Shown: piece after piece, positions 1 through 7,387 of the stretch
Layout of the letters: every line of letters begins with the position of its first letter
Numbering within the stretch: the stretch's first letter is position 1
Origin: an uncultured Pseudomonadota bacterium
Lineage (GTDB): Bacteria > Desulfobacterota > Desulfobulbia > Desulfobulbales > Desulfurivibrionaceae
Assembly (NCBI GenBank): GCA_937868185.1
Contig: CALMMG010000133.1
Coordinates: 1 to 53,192 of the forward strand
DNA length: 53,192 nt
Direction: 5' to 3'
The notes under the pieces: generated by a model
Databases searched by the model: none
What the model saw: only the letters and a program-made list of their open reading frames with translations
Told to the model about the DNA's origin: nothing
Position numbers and translations under genes: made by a program

Positions 1-45
1 GGTCTTATGATTCACGCCGATGATGACGATGCTCTCAGCCAACAT
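1..45 (-). CDS. hemA: Glutamyl-tRNA reductase, N-terminal fragment (runs off window)
   Basis: Only the first 15 codons are present, from an ATG at 45 leftward off the edge. They read MLAESIVIIGVNHKT. The GVNHKT string is the hallmark start of glutamyl-tRNA reductase, which reduces Glu-tRNA to glutamate-1-semialdehyde, the first step of C5-pathway tetrapyrrole synthesis. The ATG lies inside the end of ccsB (11-nt overlap), so the two are probably translationally coupled. The hemL gene further along the window encodes the next enzyme of the same pathway. The call rests on a short but very characteristic motif plus operon context. Confidence 0.8.
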   Translation of the reverse strand, partial: MLAESIVIIGVNHKT

Positions 46-850
46 AGGAATGCACGCCTCCCAAGAGATAGGTCACACCCCAGAGGGTGAAAAGAACCGC
101 GGCAAACCCAGCAATGGCCATGATTGCCGCCCGCCTGCGCCGCCAACCCATGGTGAGCCGCTGATGCAGGATGGCCGCGTAGATGAGCCAGGTGATCAGC
201 GACCAGGTTTCCTTGGGGTCCCACTGCCAGTATGCCCCCCAGGCCTGCTTTGCCCAGACGGAACCGGTAATGATCCCCAGGGTCAGCAGGAGAAAACCCA
301 GGGCCAGGCAATGCTGGTTGAGATTGTCAAGCGCCTCCAGGGAGGGCAACCGGCTGTAAAATATCCCGAATTTCTTCTTCTTGATCTCCCGCTCCTGGAG
401 CAAGTACATGACCCCGCCGCAGAAAGCCAGGGCCAGGAACCCGTTGGCCATGATGGCGATGCTGGCATGCACCGGAAGCCAGTTGCTCCTGAGGGCCGGA
501 GGCAACGGCGCCATCTCCTGGGAGGAAAAGGCCGCGATCAGCATCAGCAGGGAAATAAGCGGCGAAACAAACACGCCAAAGTTTTTCACCCGATACCGCC
601 ACCAGAAAGAGAGAAAGGCCCAGGTCATGGACCAGGCAAAAAAGGAAACCGCTTCATGGCTGCTGGTCAGGGGGGTATGCCCTGCGGCTATATAACGGGC
701 AACAAAATAAACGGTATGCAGGATGCCGCCGGCAAGAAGAATTGCCCGAGCAACGGCCCGCACCTGTTTATGCTGGGAGAGAAAATGGACCACATACACT
801 GCGGTGGCCAGAAGGTACAGATACAGGGTGAGTTGAAAAAACAGGGTCAT
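35..850 (-). CDS. ccsB: Cytochrome c biogenesis protein CcsB/CcsA (HemX-like)
   Basis: A 271-residue polytopic membrane protein with about eight hydrophobic segments. Near residue 200 it carries the tryptophan-rich WWD-type motif (WGAYWQWDPKETWS) of the CcsA/ResC haem handlers. These proteins bring haem across the membrane for covalent attachment to apocytochromes c in System II. Conserved histidines flank the motif (for example in ILHQR and GVHSYVG). Its start overlaps the stop of the precorrin-2 dehydrogenase gene (ATGA) and its end overlaps hemA, giving a tight tetrapyrrole/cytochrome operon. In this arrangement it is often annotated HemX or CcsB. The family is secure; which partner (CcsA or ResB) it works with cannot be seen here. 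Confidence 0.9.
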   Translation of the reverse strand: MTLFFQLTLYLYLLATAVYVVHFLSQHKQVRAVARAILLAGGILHTVYFVARYIAAGHTPLTSSHEAVSFFAWSMTWAFLSFWWRYRVKNFGVFVSPLISLLMLIAAFSSQEMAPLPPALRSNWLPVHASIAIMANGFLALAFCGGVMYLLQEREIKKKKFGIFYSRLPSLEALDNLNQHCLALGFLLLTLGIITGSVWAKQAWGAYWQWDPKETWSLITWLIYAAILHQRLTMGWRRRRAAIMAIAGFAAVLFTLWGVTYLLGGVHSYVG

Positions 851-1557
851 CGCGTCGCTCCTGAAGATTGCTGGTATTCCTGCCTGGCCACCTCCAAGCA
901 GTCAAGGGGAACATCAGAGCCCAAGACTTCCTGAATATGGGCGGCAAGCTTTTTCCAGAGGCCTTCTTTAATCCAGACCGCCATCTCGGGGTCGGCCAAC
1001 CGGGCAAAAATCACCTTGTTTTCCGCGTGCGGCCTGCCGCTGGCCAGAACGGTGTCCCGCAGAGCGCCAAGAATATCCACCAGCGCCCCATACTCCGGAC
1101 CAAACTGAACCTCCAGGGCCTGACGTAAAGCGCTGGCCAGCGCCGGACTTCTCCCTGCGGTGGAAACGGAAATGGACAGGTCTCCCCGTCGCGCCGTGGC
1201 CGGAAGAATAAAGTTACACCATTTCGGCACATCCGCCACATTGAGCAGAATGTTCCGCACTTCGGCCTCGGCATGGATCCGCTCCTGCACCACGGGGTCA
1301 TCGGTGCAGGCAATGACCAGAAAAAAACCGGCCAGATCACCTTCCTGATACAACCGGGCCAGCCACTCAATGGTACCCTCCTGCCGCAGGGCAGCCAACG
1401 ACTCGCTCAACTCGGGGCTGATTACCGTGACCTTGGCACCATGAGCCAGCAGCCCTTGCACCTTACGCTCGCCAACCTTGCCACCGCCGATGACCAGACA
1501 TTGCCGCCCGGCGATCTTAAGACAGACGGGAAAATATTGAGAATTATCTGTGACCAA
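847..1557 (-). CDS. Precorrin-2 dehydrogenase / sirohydrochlorin ferrochelatase (Met8/CysG-N type)
   Basis: A protein of about 236 residues that opens with YFPVCLKIAGRQCLVIGGG, the typical start of the sirohaem synthase N-terminal domain. The glycine-rich GGGKVGERK loop binds NAD. The NVADVPKWC segment retains the aspartate that is catalytic in CysG and Met8. The enzyme oxidises precorrin-2 and inserts iron, or in some lineages feeds the alternative haem route through sirohaem. I prefer the TTG at 1557, which has a GGGTGG Shine-Dalgarno-like sequence upstream. The frame stays open to 1665, but that stretch lies inside the upstream MBL gene and lacks family similarity. It overlaps ccsB (ATGA) and probably forms an operon with ccsB and hemA. 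Confidence 0.86.
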   Translation of the reverse strand: MVTDNSQYFPVCLKIAGRQCLVIGGGKVGERKVQGLLAHGAKVTVISPELSESLAALRQEGTIEWLARLYQEGDLAGFFLVIACTDDPVVQERIHAEAEVRNILLNVADVPKWCNFILPATARRGDLSISVSTAGRSPALASALRQALEVQFGPEYGALVDILGALRDTVLASGRPHAENKVIFARLADPEMAVWIKEGLWKKLAAHIQEVLGSDVPLDCLEVARQEYQQSSGATR

Positions 1558-2176
1558 GGATTTCCACCCGTACACGTCCGGCAAGTGCTGCAGCAAAACG
1601 ATCCGCATCATCGCTTGTCCCGACAATGGCCGCATAATGCATGGGCACCGCAATTTTAGGGCCAATAAGGATGGCCGCCTGCGCCGCTTCCTCGGCGGTC
1701 ATCACATAGGTCCCGCTCACAGGCAGCAAGGCAATATCTGCCCGGATCTCTTTCATCTCTGGAATATAATCGGTATCGCCGGCATGGTACACGCGCACTC
1801 CGTCAACAGTGAGAATAAAACCAAGCCAACTGTTGGACTGGGGATGAAACTGCTTGTTGGTATTGTAAGCAGGAACCGTCTCGATGGTAATGCCCTCCAC
1901 CTCGCGACGCTCGCCCGGAGCAAGGGTGACGATCTTACCCTTAAGTTTTGCTGCGGCCTGTATTTCGGTAACAATGAGCGTGGAGGGCTGCTGAATCGTG
2001 AGCACGTCCGGAGGAGAACAGTGGTCGTAATGCGCATGAGAAATACAGATGATGTCGGCGGGCGGCAACCCCGGACCAAGCTGAAAGGGATCGAAATAGA
2101 TAATCTTGCCCCCGGCCTGCAGCAAAAAAGCATCATGGCCGAGCCAGTGAAGGTTTTCTAAAACTTTTTCCAACAT
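1544..2176 (-). CDS. Metal-dependent hydrolase, MBL fold (UlaG-like)
   Basis: A protein of about 210 residues with the metallo-beta-lactamase signature SHAHYDHC (HxHxDH) near residue 60. A later AGDTDY aspartate and a PMHYA histidine complete a binuclear metal site. The compact form without extra domains resembles the UlaG-like branch of broad-specificity Zn hydrolases. The substrate cannot be predicted. The ATG at 2176 is chosen because GGAAGGGGGG sits just upstream; 14 further in-frame codons upstream look non-coding. Its end overlaps the proposed start of the sirohaem synthase gene by 14 nt, so the two are probably co-transcribed. Confidence 0.82.
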   Translation of the reverse strand: MLEKVLENLHWLGHDAFLLQAGGKIIYFDPFQLGPGLPPADIICISHAHYDHCSPPDVLTIQQPSTLIVTEIQAAAKLKGKIVTLAPGERREVEGITIETVPAYNTNKQFHPQSNSWLGFILTVDGVRVYHAGDTDYIPEMKEIRADIALLPVSGTYVMTAEEAAQAAILIGPKIAVPMHYAAIVGTSDDADRFAAALAGRVRVEILGHR

Positions 2177-2219
2177 AGCCCCCCTTCCATATTTATACCC
2201 AATCCGCTCTATAATCAAT

Positions 2220-2246
2220 TTGACACGTTCCGCAAACTATTATAGT
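2220..2246 (+). promoter_or_regulatory. Candidate sigma-70 promoter for yjbQ
   Basis: TTGACA at 2220-2225 and TATAGT at 2241-2246, separated by 15 bp, which is shorter than ideal. It lies 70 bp upstream of the YjbQ start. On the other strand a TATAAA (around 2190) may serve the divergent MBL gene. Confidence 0.4.
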
Positions 2247-2315
2247 CATAACCGTACAGTTTTCTTGCAGAACTTAGGAGTACTTGCCCCATCATTTCGG
2301 CCCAGCAGATCTCCC

Positions 2316-2711
2316 ATGCCAACAGGAACTTTTGCCGTTGCCACCTCGACGACCATGCAGTTTGCCGACATCACCGCCCAGGTGCAAAAGGGTGTGACTA
2401 CAAGCGGCATTCAGGACGGGGTTTGCCATGTGTACAACCCCCATACCACCGCTGGGCTGACCATCAACGAAGGGACAGACCCTGCGGTGCAGACCGATAT
2501 CCTTACCGCCCTGCAAAAAATCGTGCCGATGAATCATCCTTACCAGCATCTGGAGGGCAATTCTCCGGCCCATGTCATGACCTCGCTTGTCGGCAGCTCG
2601 GTAACAGTCTTCATTAAAAATGGCCGTCTGCAGCTTGGCACCTGGCAGAAAATCTTCTTCTGCGAGTTTTACGGGCCCCGGGCCCGTAAGGTCTTGTGGC
2701 GCATCGCTTAA
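2316..2711 (+). CDS. YjbQ/UPF0047 family protein (secondary thiamine-phosphate synthase-like)
   Basis: A 131-residue single-domain protein with the complete UPF0047 signature: NPHTTAGLTINEG, then HLEGNSPAHVMTSLVGSS, then a C-terminal GTWQKIFFCEF. The histidines of the first two blocks are the conserved set of the family. Members have been given a weak thiamine-phosphate synthase activity, but the physiological role is unsettled. The ATG at 2316 gives the usual family length; 32 further in-frame codons upstream are not family-like. It is transcribed away from the MBL gene and is apparently monocistronic, because the next gene is convergent. Confidence 0.85.
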   Translation: MPTGTFAVATSTTMQFADITAQVQKGVTTSGIQDGVCHVYNPHTTAGLTINEGTDPAVQTDILTALQKIVPMNHPYQHLEGNSPAHVMTSLVGSSVTVFIKNGRLQLGTWQKIFFCEFYGPRARKVLWRIA

Positions 2712-2741
2712 CCGTTTTCACCAAGTCGTCCGAAGAAAAAA

Positions 2742-3476
2742 TCAAGGCATCCCTTTACGTAACAGATCCCGTTCTCGCAACCGCACATATTGGAGAAGCC
2801 CTTCCTCTTCGCCCTTGGTAAGGTCAAAAAGTATACCATAACAATATTTTTTGTTGTCTCCCCGGGTTACCCGCATTACCCTTCCCTTACTGATGTTCAT
2901 ATAAGTGCCTGCGCTCAGCCCGGTTCCAGCGCCAGGGAAAAACACAGCCAGATCAAGAAGGATATCCCCTGGCTCAAGGTGAGCAAACCTGTCCGTGCAC
3001 ACGAAAATACCGTTGGCACTAACATCAAGAACCTGAAACCCTTGGCGCATTTCATTTTTATGCATGAACATGACTGTACTGCCGTTTGGCACGCTCACCC
3101 GATAGTTGGAGCGCCGTTGCAAGCGGAACAAATTCGAGGGAAACTCAGTAAAGATGCTGCTCTCGGTGGTGCGCGTCACCTGGACCCGCACCTTATTCCA
3201 AACCATGGTGTCGTCCTTGAACAGAATATGGATACTCTCCTGGGTTCCGGGCCAGTCAATGGGCTTATCAATCTCGAGCATCCGATCATCGTAGTTGACG
3301 ATGACCGTCTTGGGAGACTGATAACCTTTGTGCACCAGAGAAACGAGTTCCCTTTTTTCCCGCAGCCGGTCAAGGGCCATCCGAATCAACTCATGCGATT
3401 CGGTGGATTGTGTCCCGTTTTCCAGAGTTATCCACTGCTCTGATATATTTCCATCACGGCTTTTAAAAGTGATCAT
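2742..3476 (-). CDS. PilZ-domain c-di-GMP receptor, YcgR-like
   Basis: A 244-residue protein in two parts. Residues 1 to about 110 resemble the YcgR N-terminal domain (beta-rich, with a region reading LEIDKP). Residues about 115-240 form a PilZ domain. The c-di-GMP-binding elements are intact: an arginine motif RLQRRSNYR (RxxxR) and LDVSANGI (DxSxxG). YcgR-type proteins brake flagellar motors or regulate secretion or adhesion when c-di-GMP rises. No flagellar genes are in the window, so the output is unknown. It faces away from the gene starting at 3506 with only 29 bp between starts, so any promoters must overlap coding sequence. Confidence 0.82.
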   Translation of the reverse strand: MITFKSRDGNISEQWITLENGTQSTESHELIRMALDRLREKRELVSLVHKGYQSPKTVIVNYDDRMLEIDKPIDWPGTQESIHILFKDDTMVWNKVRVQVTRTTESSIFTEFPSNLFRLQRRSNYRVSVPNGSTVMFMHKNEMRQGFQVLDVSANGIFVCTDRFAHLEPGDILLDLAVFFPGAGTGLSAGTYMNISKGRVMRVTRGDNKKYCYGILFDLTKGEEEGLLQYVRLRERDLLRKGMP

Positions 3477-3505
3477 TTTTTAACCCAAAATTACTGGAAG
3501 CCACT

Positions 3506-3751
3506 ATGAACAGCCGAAAAACACATCCCACTCCCCTGAAGGCAGCAAACATCTGCTTTGGCCTGAATCGGGAAACCGATGAGCGTTCCCTGGCTGCATT
3601 TCTGCAACGATTCGCCGAACCGGCCTTCCTACAAACCCTCATTCCCCGTCTGGAAGAAGAAGAAATCACCTCGCTCCTTGATTTTCTTTCCCGCCTGATG
3701 CATAAGCATTGTAGCGAAAAGGAGTACCACCGCCTGTTCCTCAAAGACTGA
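3506..3751 (+). CDS. Small conserved-looking protein of unknown function
   Basis: An 81-residue soluble protein, predicted mostly helical and acidic in the middle (RLEEEEITSLLDFLSRLM). It has no motif I recognise. The ATG at 3506 is preceded by GGAAG at a suitable distance, and codon usage resembles the neighbours, which supports a real gene. Its stop codon is embedded in a small inverted-repeat element (3748-3806). It lies divergent from the PilZ gene and 116 bp ahead of the UbiD gene. No function is offered. Confidence 0.5.
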   Translation: MNSRKTHPTPLKAANICFGLNRETDERSLAAFLQRFAEPAFLQTLIPRLEEEEITSLLDFLSRLMHKHCSEKEYHRLFLKD

Positions 3752-3806
3752 TGGCGTCGTAAAAATTCCAAACTCCTGTTTCGTGGTCGTGAGCCGAGGC
3801 CATCAG
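3748..3806. repeat. Short element bounded by 8-bp inverted repeats (REP-like)
   Basis: CTGATGGC at 3748-3755 is exactly inverted at 3799-3806 (GCCATCAG), enclosing about 43 bp that begin GTCGTAAAAA. It starts over the stop codon of the upstream small gene. Short palindromic elements with this kind of end are common dispersed repeats in this phylum (recalled, not checked). Only one copy is visible in the window. Confidence 0.35.
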
Positions 3807-3867
3807 ATCAGGAATCAACCCATCATTGATACTCACAAAATAGCATATCATCAAGGAGAGCGCAAAG

Positions 3868-5652
3868 GTGAGCCAGAATATTATCAAAGATCTCCGGGCC
3901 TTTCTCGAAATACTGCGCCGGGAAGATTCCCTGCTCGAGGTTTCCACCCCGGTTGATCCGCATCTGGAGATTGCCGAGATCCATCGCAGGGTGATCGCCC
4001 AAGGCGGCCCGGCCCTTTTGTTCACCAATGTTAAGGGCAGCAGCTTCCCGGTGGCCACCAACCTCTTCGGCACTGCCCACCGGCTTGAGCTGGCCTTTGG
4101 CAAACGCCCCCAACAATTCGTGACCGACTTGGTCAAGACGGCGGAAACCCTAATGCCCCCCAGCCTGGGCAAGATTTGGGAAATGCGCTCCCTGTTGGGT
4201 CAAGCCACCAAGGTGGGCTTAAAAAAGGTCCCGACAGACAGGGCCCCCATCCTGGAGGCCTGCCAGACTCCAGTCCGACTGAGCGAGTTGCCCCTGCTCA
4301 CCTCCTGGGCCACGGACGGCGGCGCCTTTGTCACCCTGCCCCTGGTCTACACCGAACACCCGGATGGCCGCGGCCACAACCTGGGCATGTACCGCATCCA
4401 GCGTTTCGATGACCGCACCACCGGCATCCACTGGCAGATCCACAAGGGCGGCGGCTACCATTACCATGCCGCGGAGAGCCGCAACGAATCCCTGCCCATG
4501 ACCCTGTTCATCGGGGGCCCGCCGGCCCTGATGCTGGCCGCCATTGCCCCCCTGCCGGAAAACATCCCGGAGCTGATGCTGGCCTCCCTGCTCCTCGGCG
4601 AAAAGCTGCCCATAACCAGAGACCCGGCAGGCGGCCATCCCCTGGTAGCCCACGCCGAATTCGCGGCCAAGGGCTTTGTCCCACCCCACATGCGGCGACC
4701 CGAAGGCCCCTTTGGCGACCATTACGGCTACAACTCGCTCACCCACGACTACCCTGTTTTCCATGTGGAACGACTCTACCATCGCCGCGACGCTATCTAT
4801 CCGGCCACGGTGGTGGGTCGCCCCCGGCAGGAGGATTTTTACATCGGCGACTATCTCCAGGACCTGTTGTCCCCGCTCTTCCCCCTGGTGATGAACGGAG
4901 TGCGCCAGCTCAAGACCTTTGGCGAAACCGGCTTCCACTGTCTGGCCGCAGCCAAGGTCACCAACCGCTATCCCCGCGAGGCATTTGCCTCGGGCCTGCG
5001 CATTCTTGGCGAAGGCCAGCTCTCTCTCACCAAATTCCTGATCCTCACCGATGGCGAGATTGAAGTGACGGACTTCAAACGGCTGTGGGTCCACGTATTG
5101 GAGCGGATCAACTGGCAGACCGACCTCTTCGTCTTTGCCAATGTTTCTCAAGACACCCTGGACTACACCGGCCCCTCCGTGAACAACGGCTCCAAAGCAA
5201 TGATGATGGGACTTGGCAAGGAGCCCCGGCGCATCCTGCCAGAGTCCTTTCACGGCGAACTGCCCCAGGGCTGCGACAAAGCCACGGTCTTTCTCCCCGG
5301 CACCCTCGTAGTTCAAGGCGAGGGCTTTGCGCGGGAACAAGATTTACCCGCCCGTCTGGCCCACTGCCCAGCACTGTCCGACTGGCAGGTGGTTGTGTTG
5401 GTTGATGACGCGCAGGCTACCACGGAAAATCTCCAGGAATTTCTCTGGACCGTTTTCACCCGTTTCGAACCGGCCGCCGATATCCATGCGGCCGCCACCG
5501 AGTTACGCCGCTTCCACCCCGGCCTGACCCCCCCCATCATCTTCGACTGCCGCCTGAAGCCGTGGTACCCTGAAGTTCTTGAGGTGGACGAAAAAACCCG
5601 GCGGTTGGTGGACGGAAAAATCAGCGATATCTTGCCGCCCCGCTACCGCTGA
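3868..5652 (+). CDS. UbiD family prenylated-FMN-dependent decarboxylase
   Basis: A 594-residue UbiD-type protein. Recognisable blocks include the N-terminal LRAFLEILRREDSLLEV, LGMYRIQRFDDRTTGIHWQ, and the EGPFGDHYGYN segment that carries conserved acidic residues of the family. UbiD enzymes reversibly (de)carboxylate aromatic or unsaturated acids using prenylated FMN made by UbiX. At about 600 residues it matches the long form found in anaerobes, often assigned to menaquinone biosynthesis; aromatic-acid metabolism is an alternative. No ubiX or mqn gene is nearby to decide. The start is a GTG at 3868 with AAGGAG upstream. It sits alone between small unknown genes. Confidence 0.88.
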   Translation: MSQNIIKDLRAFLEILRREDSLLEVSTPVDPHLEIAEIHRRVIAQGGPALLFTNVKGSSFPVATNLFGTAHRLELAFGKRPQQFVTDLVKTAETLMPPSLGKIWEMRSLLGQATKVGLKKVPTDRAPILEACQTPVRLSELPLLTSWATDGGAFVTLPLVYTEHPDGRGHNLGMYRIQRFDDRTTGIHWQIHKGGGYHYHAAESRNESLPMTLFIGGPPALMLAAIAPLPENIPELMLASLLLGEKLPITRDPAGGHPLVAHAEFAAKGFVPPHMRRPEGPFGDHYGYNSLTHDYPVFHVERLYHRRDAIYPATVVGRPRQEDFYIGDYLQDLLSPLFPLVMNGVRQLKTFGETGFHCLAAAKVTNRYPREAFASGLRILGEGQLSLTKFLILTDGEIEVTDFKRLWVHVLERINWQTDLFVFANVSQDTLDYTGPSVNNGSKAMMMGLGKEPRRILPESFHGELPQGCDKATVFLPGTLVVQGEGFAREQDLPARLAHCPALSDWQVVVLVDDAQATTENLQEFLWTVFTRFEPAADIHAAATELRRFHPGLTPPIIFDCRLKPWYPEVLEVDEKTRRLVDGKISDILPPRYR

Positions 5653-5753
5653 GCAAAAAAAACTTAAACCTTCTTTCTCTTAAAGATTGACGATCCTTCT
5701 GCCGAATAGCTATGTTATAAATAGGAAAATCAATAAGCATAGGGACGTCCATC

Positions 5754-6188
5754 ATGAAGATCACCACGATTACTCCTGGCCAGCAGGATATTTCAACCAT
5801 CGGCAAGGGCTCCGCCCCGGCCACGGGACTCTCTTTCCAGGATATTCTCGCGCAGGAACTGGCCACAGCCAAAAGCCCAACCACCACACCCATAGCCGCC
5901 GCTTCCGCCACCACCCCGATCCCAGCAGCCCTAAGGCTGGATAGCCTCACCCTGACAGAAGACACTATCAACACCCTGGAAAAATTCGGCGCCGCCTTGG
6001 GCAATACCTCCTTTTCCGCCCAGGATCTTGAGCCTTTTGCCACAGCCCTTGAAAATGACACCGCCGCCCTGGTCAGCCTGAAAAATCAGCTGCCAAAAAA
6101 CAACCCCCTTTCCTCCCTGCTTGAGCGGGTGGCCACAGCCTCCTATGTCGAGGCAGCCAAGTTGCGACGCGGTGATTACCATGCCTGA
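5754..6188 (+). CDS. Unknown protein, Ala/Thr/Pro-rich N-terminus
   Basis: A 144-residue protein with two halves. Residues 1-60 are rich in Ala, Thr and Pro and probably disordered. Residues 60-144 are predicted helical (LTEDTINTLEKFGAALG, then PLSSLLERVATASYVEAAKL). No signal peptide or membrane segment is seen. The low-complexity leader followed by a helical tail is reminiscent of flagellar-type small secreted or regulatory proteins, but I do not recognise a family. It begins at ATG 5754 about 100 bp after ubiD and may be co-transcribed with the pseudouridine synthase gene downstream. Confidence 0.55.
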   Translation: MKITTITPGQQDISTIGKGSAPATGLSFQDILAQELATAKSPTTTPIAAASATTPIPAALRLDSLTLTEDTINTLEKFGAALGNTSFSAQDLEPFATALENDTAALVSLKNQLPKNNPLSSLLERVATASYVEAAKLRRGDYHA

Positions 6189-6288
6189 ACCGCGGCTTCC
6201 GCTATCCGGACATCCCGCCCCCAAGCGCCTGTTTTCTTGCCCCCCTGCTTCTGCGCCCTTCCGCGTCTGACCCCCAAAGCACATTTCC

Positions 6289-7002
6289 ATGCCCGAAGAA
6301 CGGCTACAAAAAATTTTGGCCAAGGCCGGTATCGCCTCCCGGCGCAATGCCGAGGAGTTAATCCGTCAGGGAAAAGTAACAGTGGACGGCACGGTCATCA
6401 CCGAAATGGGCTGCCGGGTTGACCCTGACAGGCAAGTTGTCGCCTTTGAAGGGCGTCCCCTGCGCCGGGAGGAAGAAAAAATATATCTCCTGCTCAATAA
6501 ACCCCGGGGCTATGTCACGACTCTCCACGACCCGCAAGGCAGACCCATTGTCTCCGCCCTGCTCACCGGCATCACCAGCCGGGTTTTTCCCGTGGGCCGC
6601 CTTGATTTTGATACGGAAGGCGCACTCATCCTGACCAATGACGGCGATTTTGCCGAACGCATTCTCCACCCGCGTTTTGAAATAGAACGAACATACCAGG
6701 CCACGGTACGCGGCCTGCCAACACCTGAAAAAATTCGGGAGCTTGAGGAGGGGGTCGAGCTTGAAGGAAAAAAAACATGGCCAGCCAAGGTACACATCAT
6801 TGCCGAAGAGCCAACGACATCCACTCTGGAAATCACCATCCACGAAGGGAGAAAAAGGCAGGTCCGCAAGATGTTTGAGGCCATAGGCCACCGAGTTCTG
6901 GCGCTCAAGCGAATTGCCTACGGAGGCTTGCGGCTTGGCGCCTTGCCGACCGGAAAATACCGACGGCTCACCCCTGCAGATCTCGCCCTTATTTCCTCTT
7001 AA
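6289..7002 (+). CDS. rluB: 23S rRNA pseudouridine synthase, RluB/RsuA family
   Basis: A 237-residue protein with an N-terminal S4 RNA-binding domain (residues 1-60, RLQKILAKAGIASRRNAEELI) followed by the RsuA-type catalytic domain. The catalytic aspartate lies in VGRLDFDTEGALILTNDG near residue 105. The C-terminal HEGRKRQVRKMFEAIGH block is also typical. The family converts specific uridines in rRNA to pseudouridine. RluB (23S U2605 in E. coli) is the best match by length and by the NKPRGYVTT block, but RsuA and RluE are close relatives. It starts at ATG 6289, about 100 bp after the unknown gene. Confidence 0.85.
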   Translation: MPEERLQKILAKAGIASRRNAEELIRQGKVTVDGTVITEMGCRVDPDRQVVAFEGRPLRREEEKIYLLLNKPRGYVTTLHDPQGRPIVSALLTGITSRVFPVGRLDFDTEGALILTNDGDFAERILHPRFEIERTYQATVRGLPTPEKIRELEEGVELEGKKTWPAKVHIIAEEPTTSTLEITIHEGRKRQVRKMFEAIGHRVLALKRIAYGGLRLGALPTGKYRRLTPADLALISS

Positions 7003-7013
7003 AAAAAATCCTC

Positions 7014-7043
7014 TTTACAATTGAATACTTAGCTGTTTAAGAT
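7014..7043 (+). promoter_or_regulatory. Candidate sigma-70 promoter for the IHF/HU gene
   Basis: TTTACA at 7014-7019 and TAAGAT at 7038-7043 with an 18-bp spacer, in an AT-rich stretch 60 bp before the start codon. The spacing is good and the -10 is 4/6. Confidence 0.4.
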
Positions 7044-7102
7044 GTTTTATCTTACTGTATTTAATGTTGTTTTTTTTAACGGTAACGCATCGGAGAAGGG
7101 CG

Positions 7103-7387
7103 ATGAACAAATCGGAGTTGATCGAAGCACTTGCGGAAGAGATGCATGTTCCCTTGCGGGACGCGAGTTCAGCCGTGACCACCATCCTTGATGCCATGGG
7201 CGATGCCTTGGCAAATGGAGAGAGCATAGAAATCCGGGGGTTTGGCAGTTTTGTGGTCAAGGAGTACGAATCGTATTTCGGTCGCAACCCGAAAACCGGA
7301 GAAAAAATCAAGGTCAAGCCTAAAAAACTTCCCTTCTTCAAGGTCGGCAAGGAGCTGAAGGAACGGGTCAACGAGTCGGCGGATTAA
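7103..7387 (+). CDS. IHF/HU family nucleoid DNA-binding protein (IhfB-like)
   Basis: A 94-residue protein that spans the whole HU/IHF fold. It has MNKSELIEALAEE, the IEIRGFGSFVVKEY beta-strand region, and the GRNPKTGEKIKV arm that inserts into the DNA minor groove (the proline in RNPKTG intercalates). The ERIEIRGFGSF-like wording and the KSELI start favour the IHF beta subunit over HU. The ATG at 7103 follows GGAGAAGGG; 13 codons upstream in frame are not family-like. It would bend DNA, which is relevant because IHF commonly assists sigma-54 promoters such as the one at 19295. Its stop overlaps that of the convergent rimO by 4 nt. Confidence 0.88.
   Translation: MNKSELIEALAEEMHVPLRDASSAVTTILDAMGDALANGESIEIRGFGSFVVKEYESYFGRNPKTGEKIKVKPKKLPFFKVGKELKERVNESAD

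Noticed and set aside
7003-7102. tRNA or small RNA gene in the AT-rich gap before the IHF/HU gene
   Set aside because: No T-loop-like sequence or cloverleaf pairing. The gap is too short and fits a promoter.
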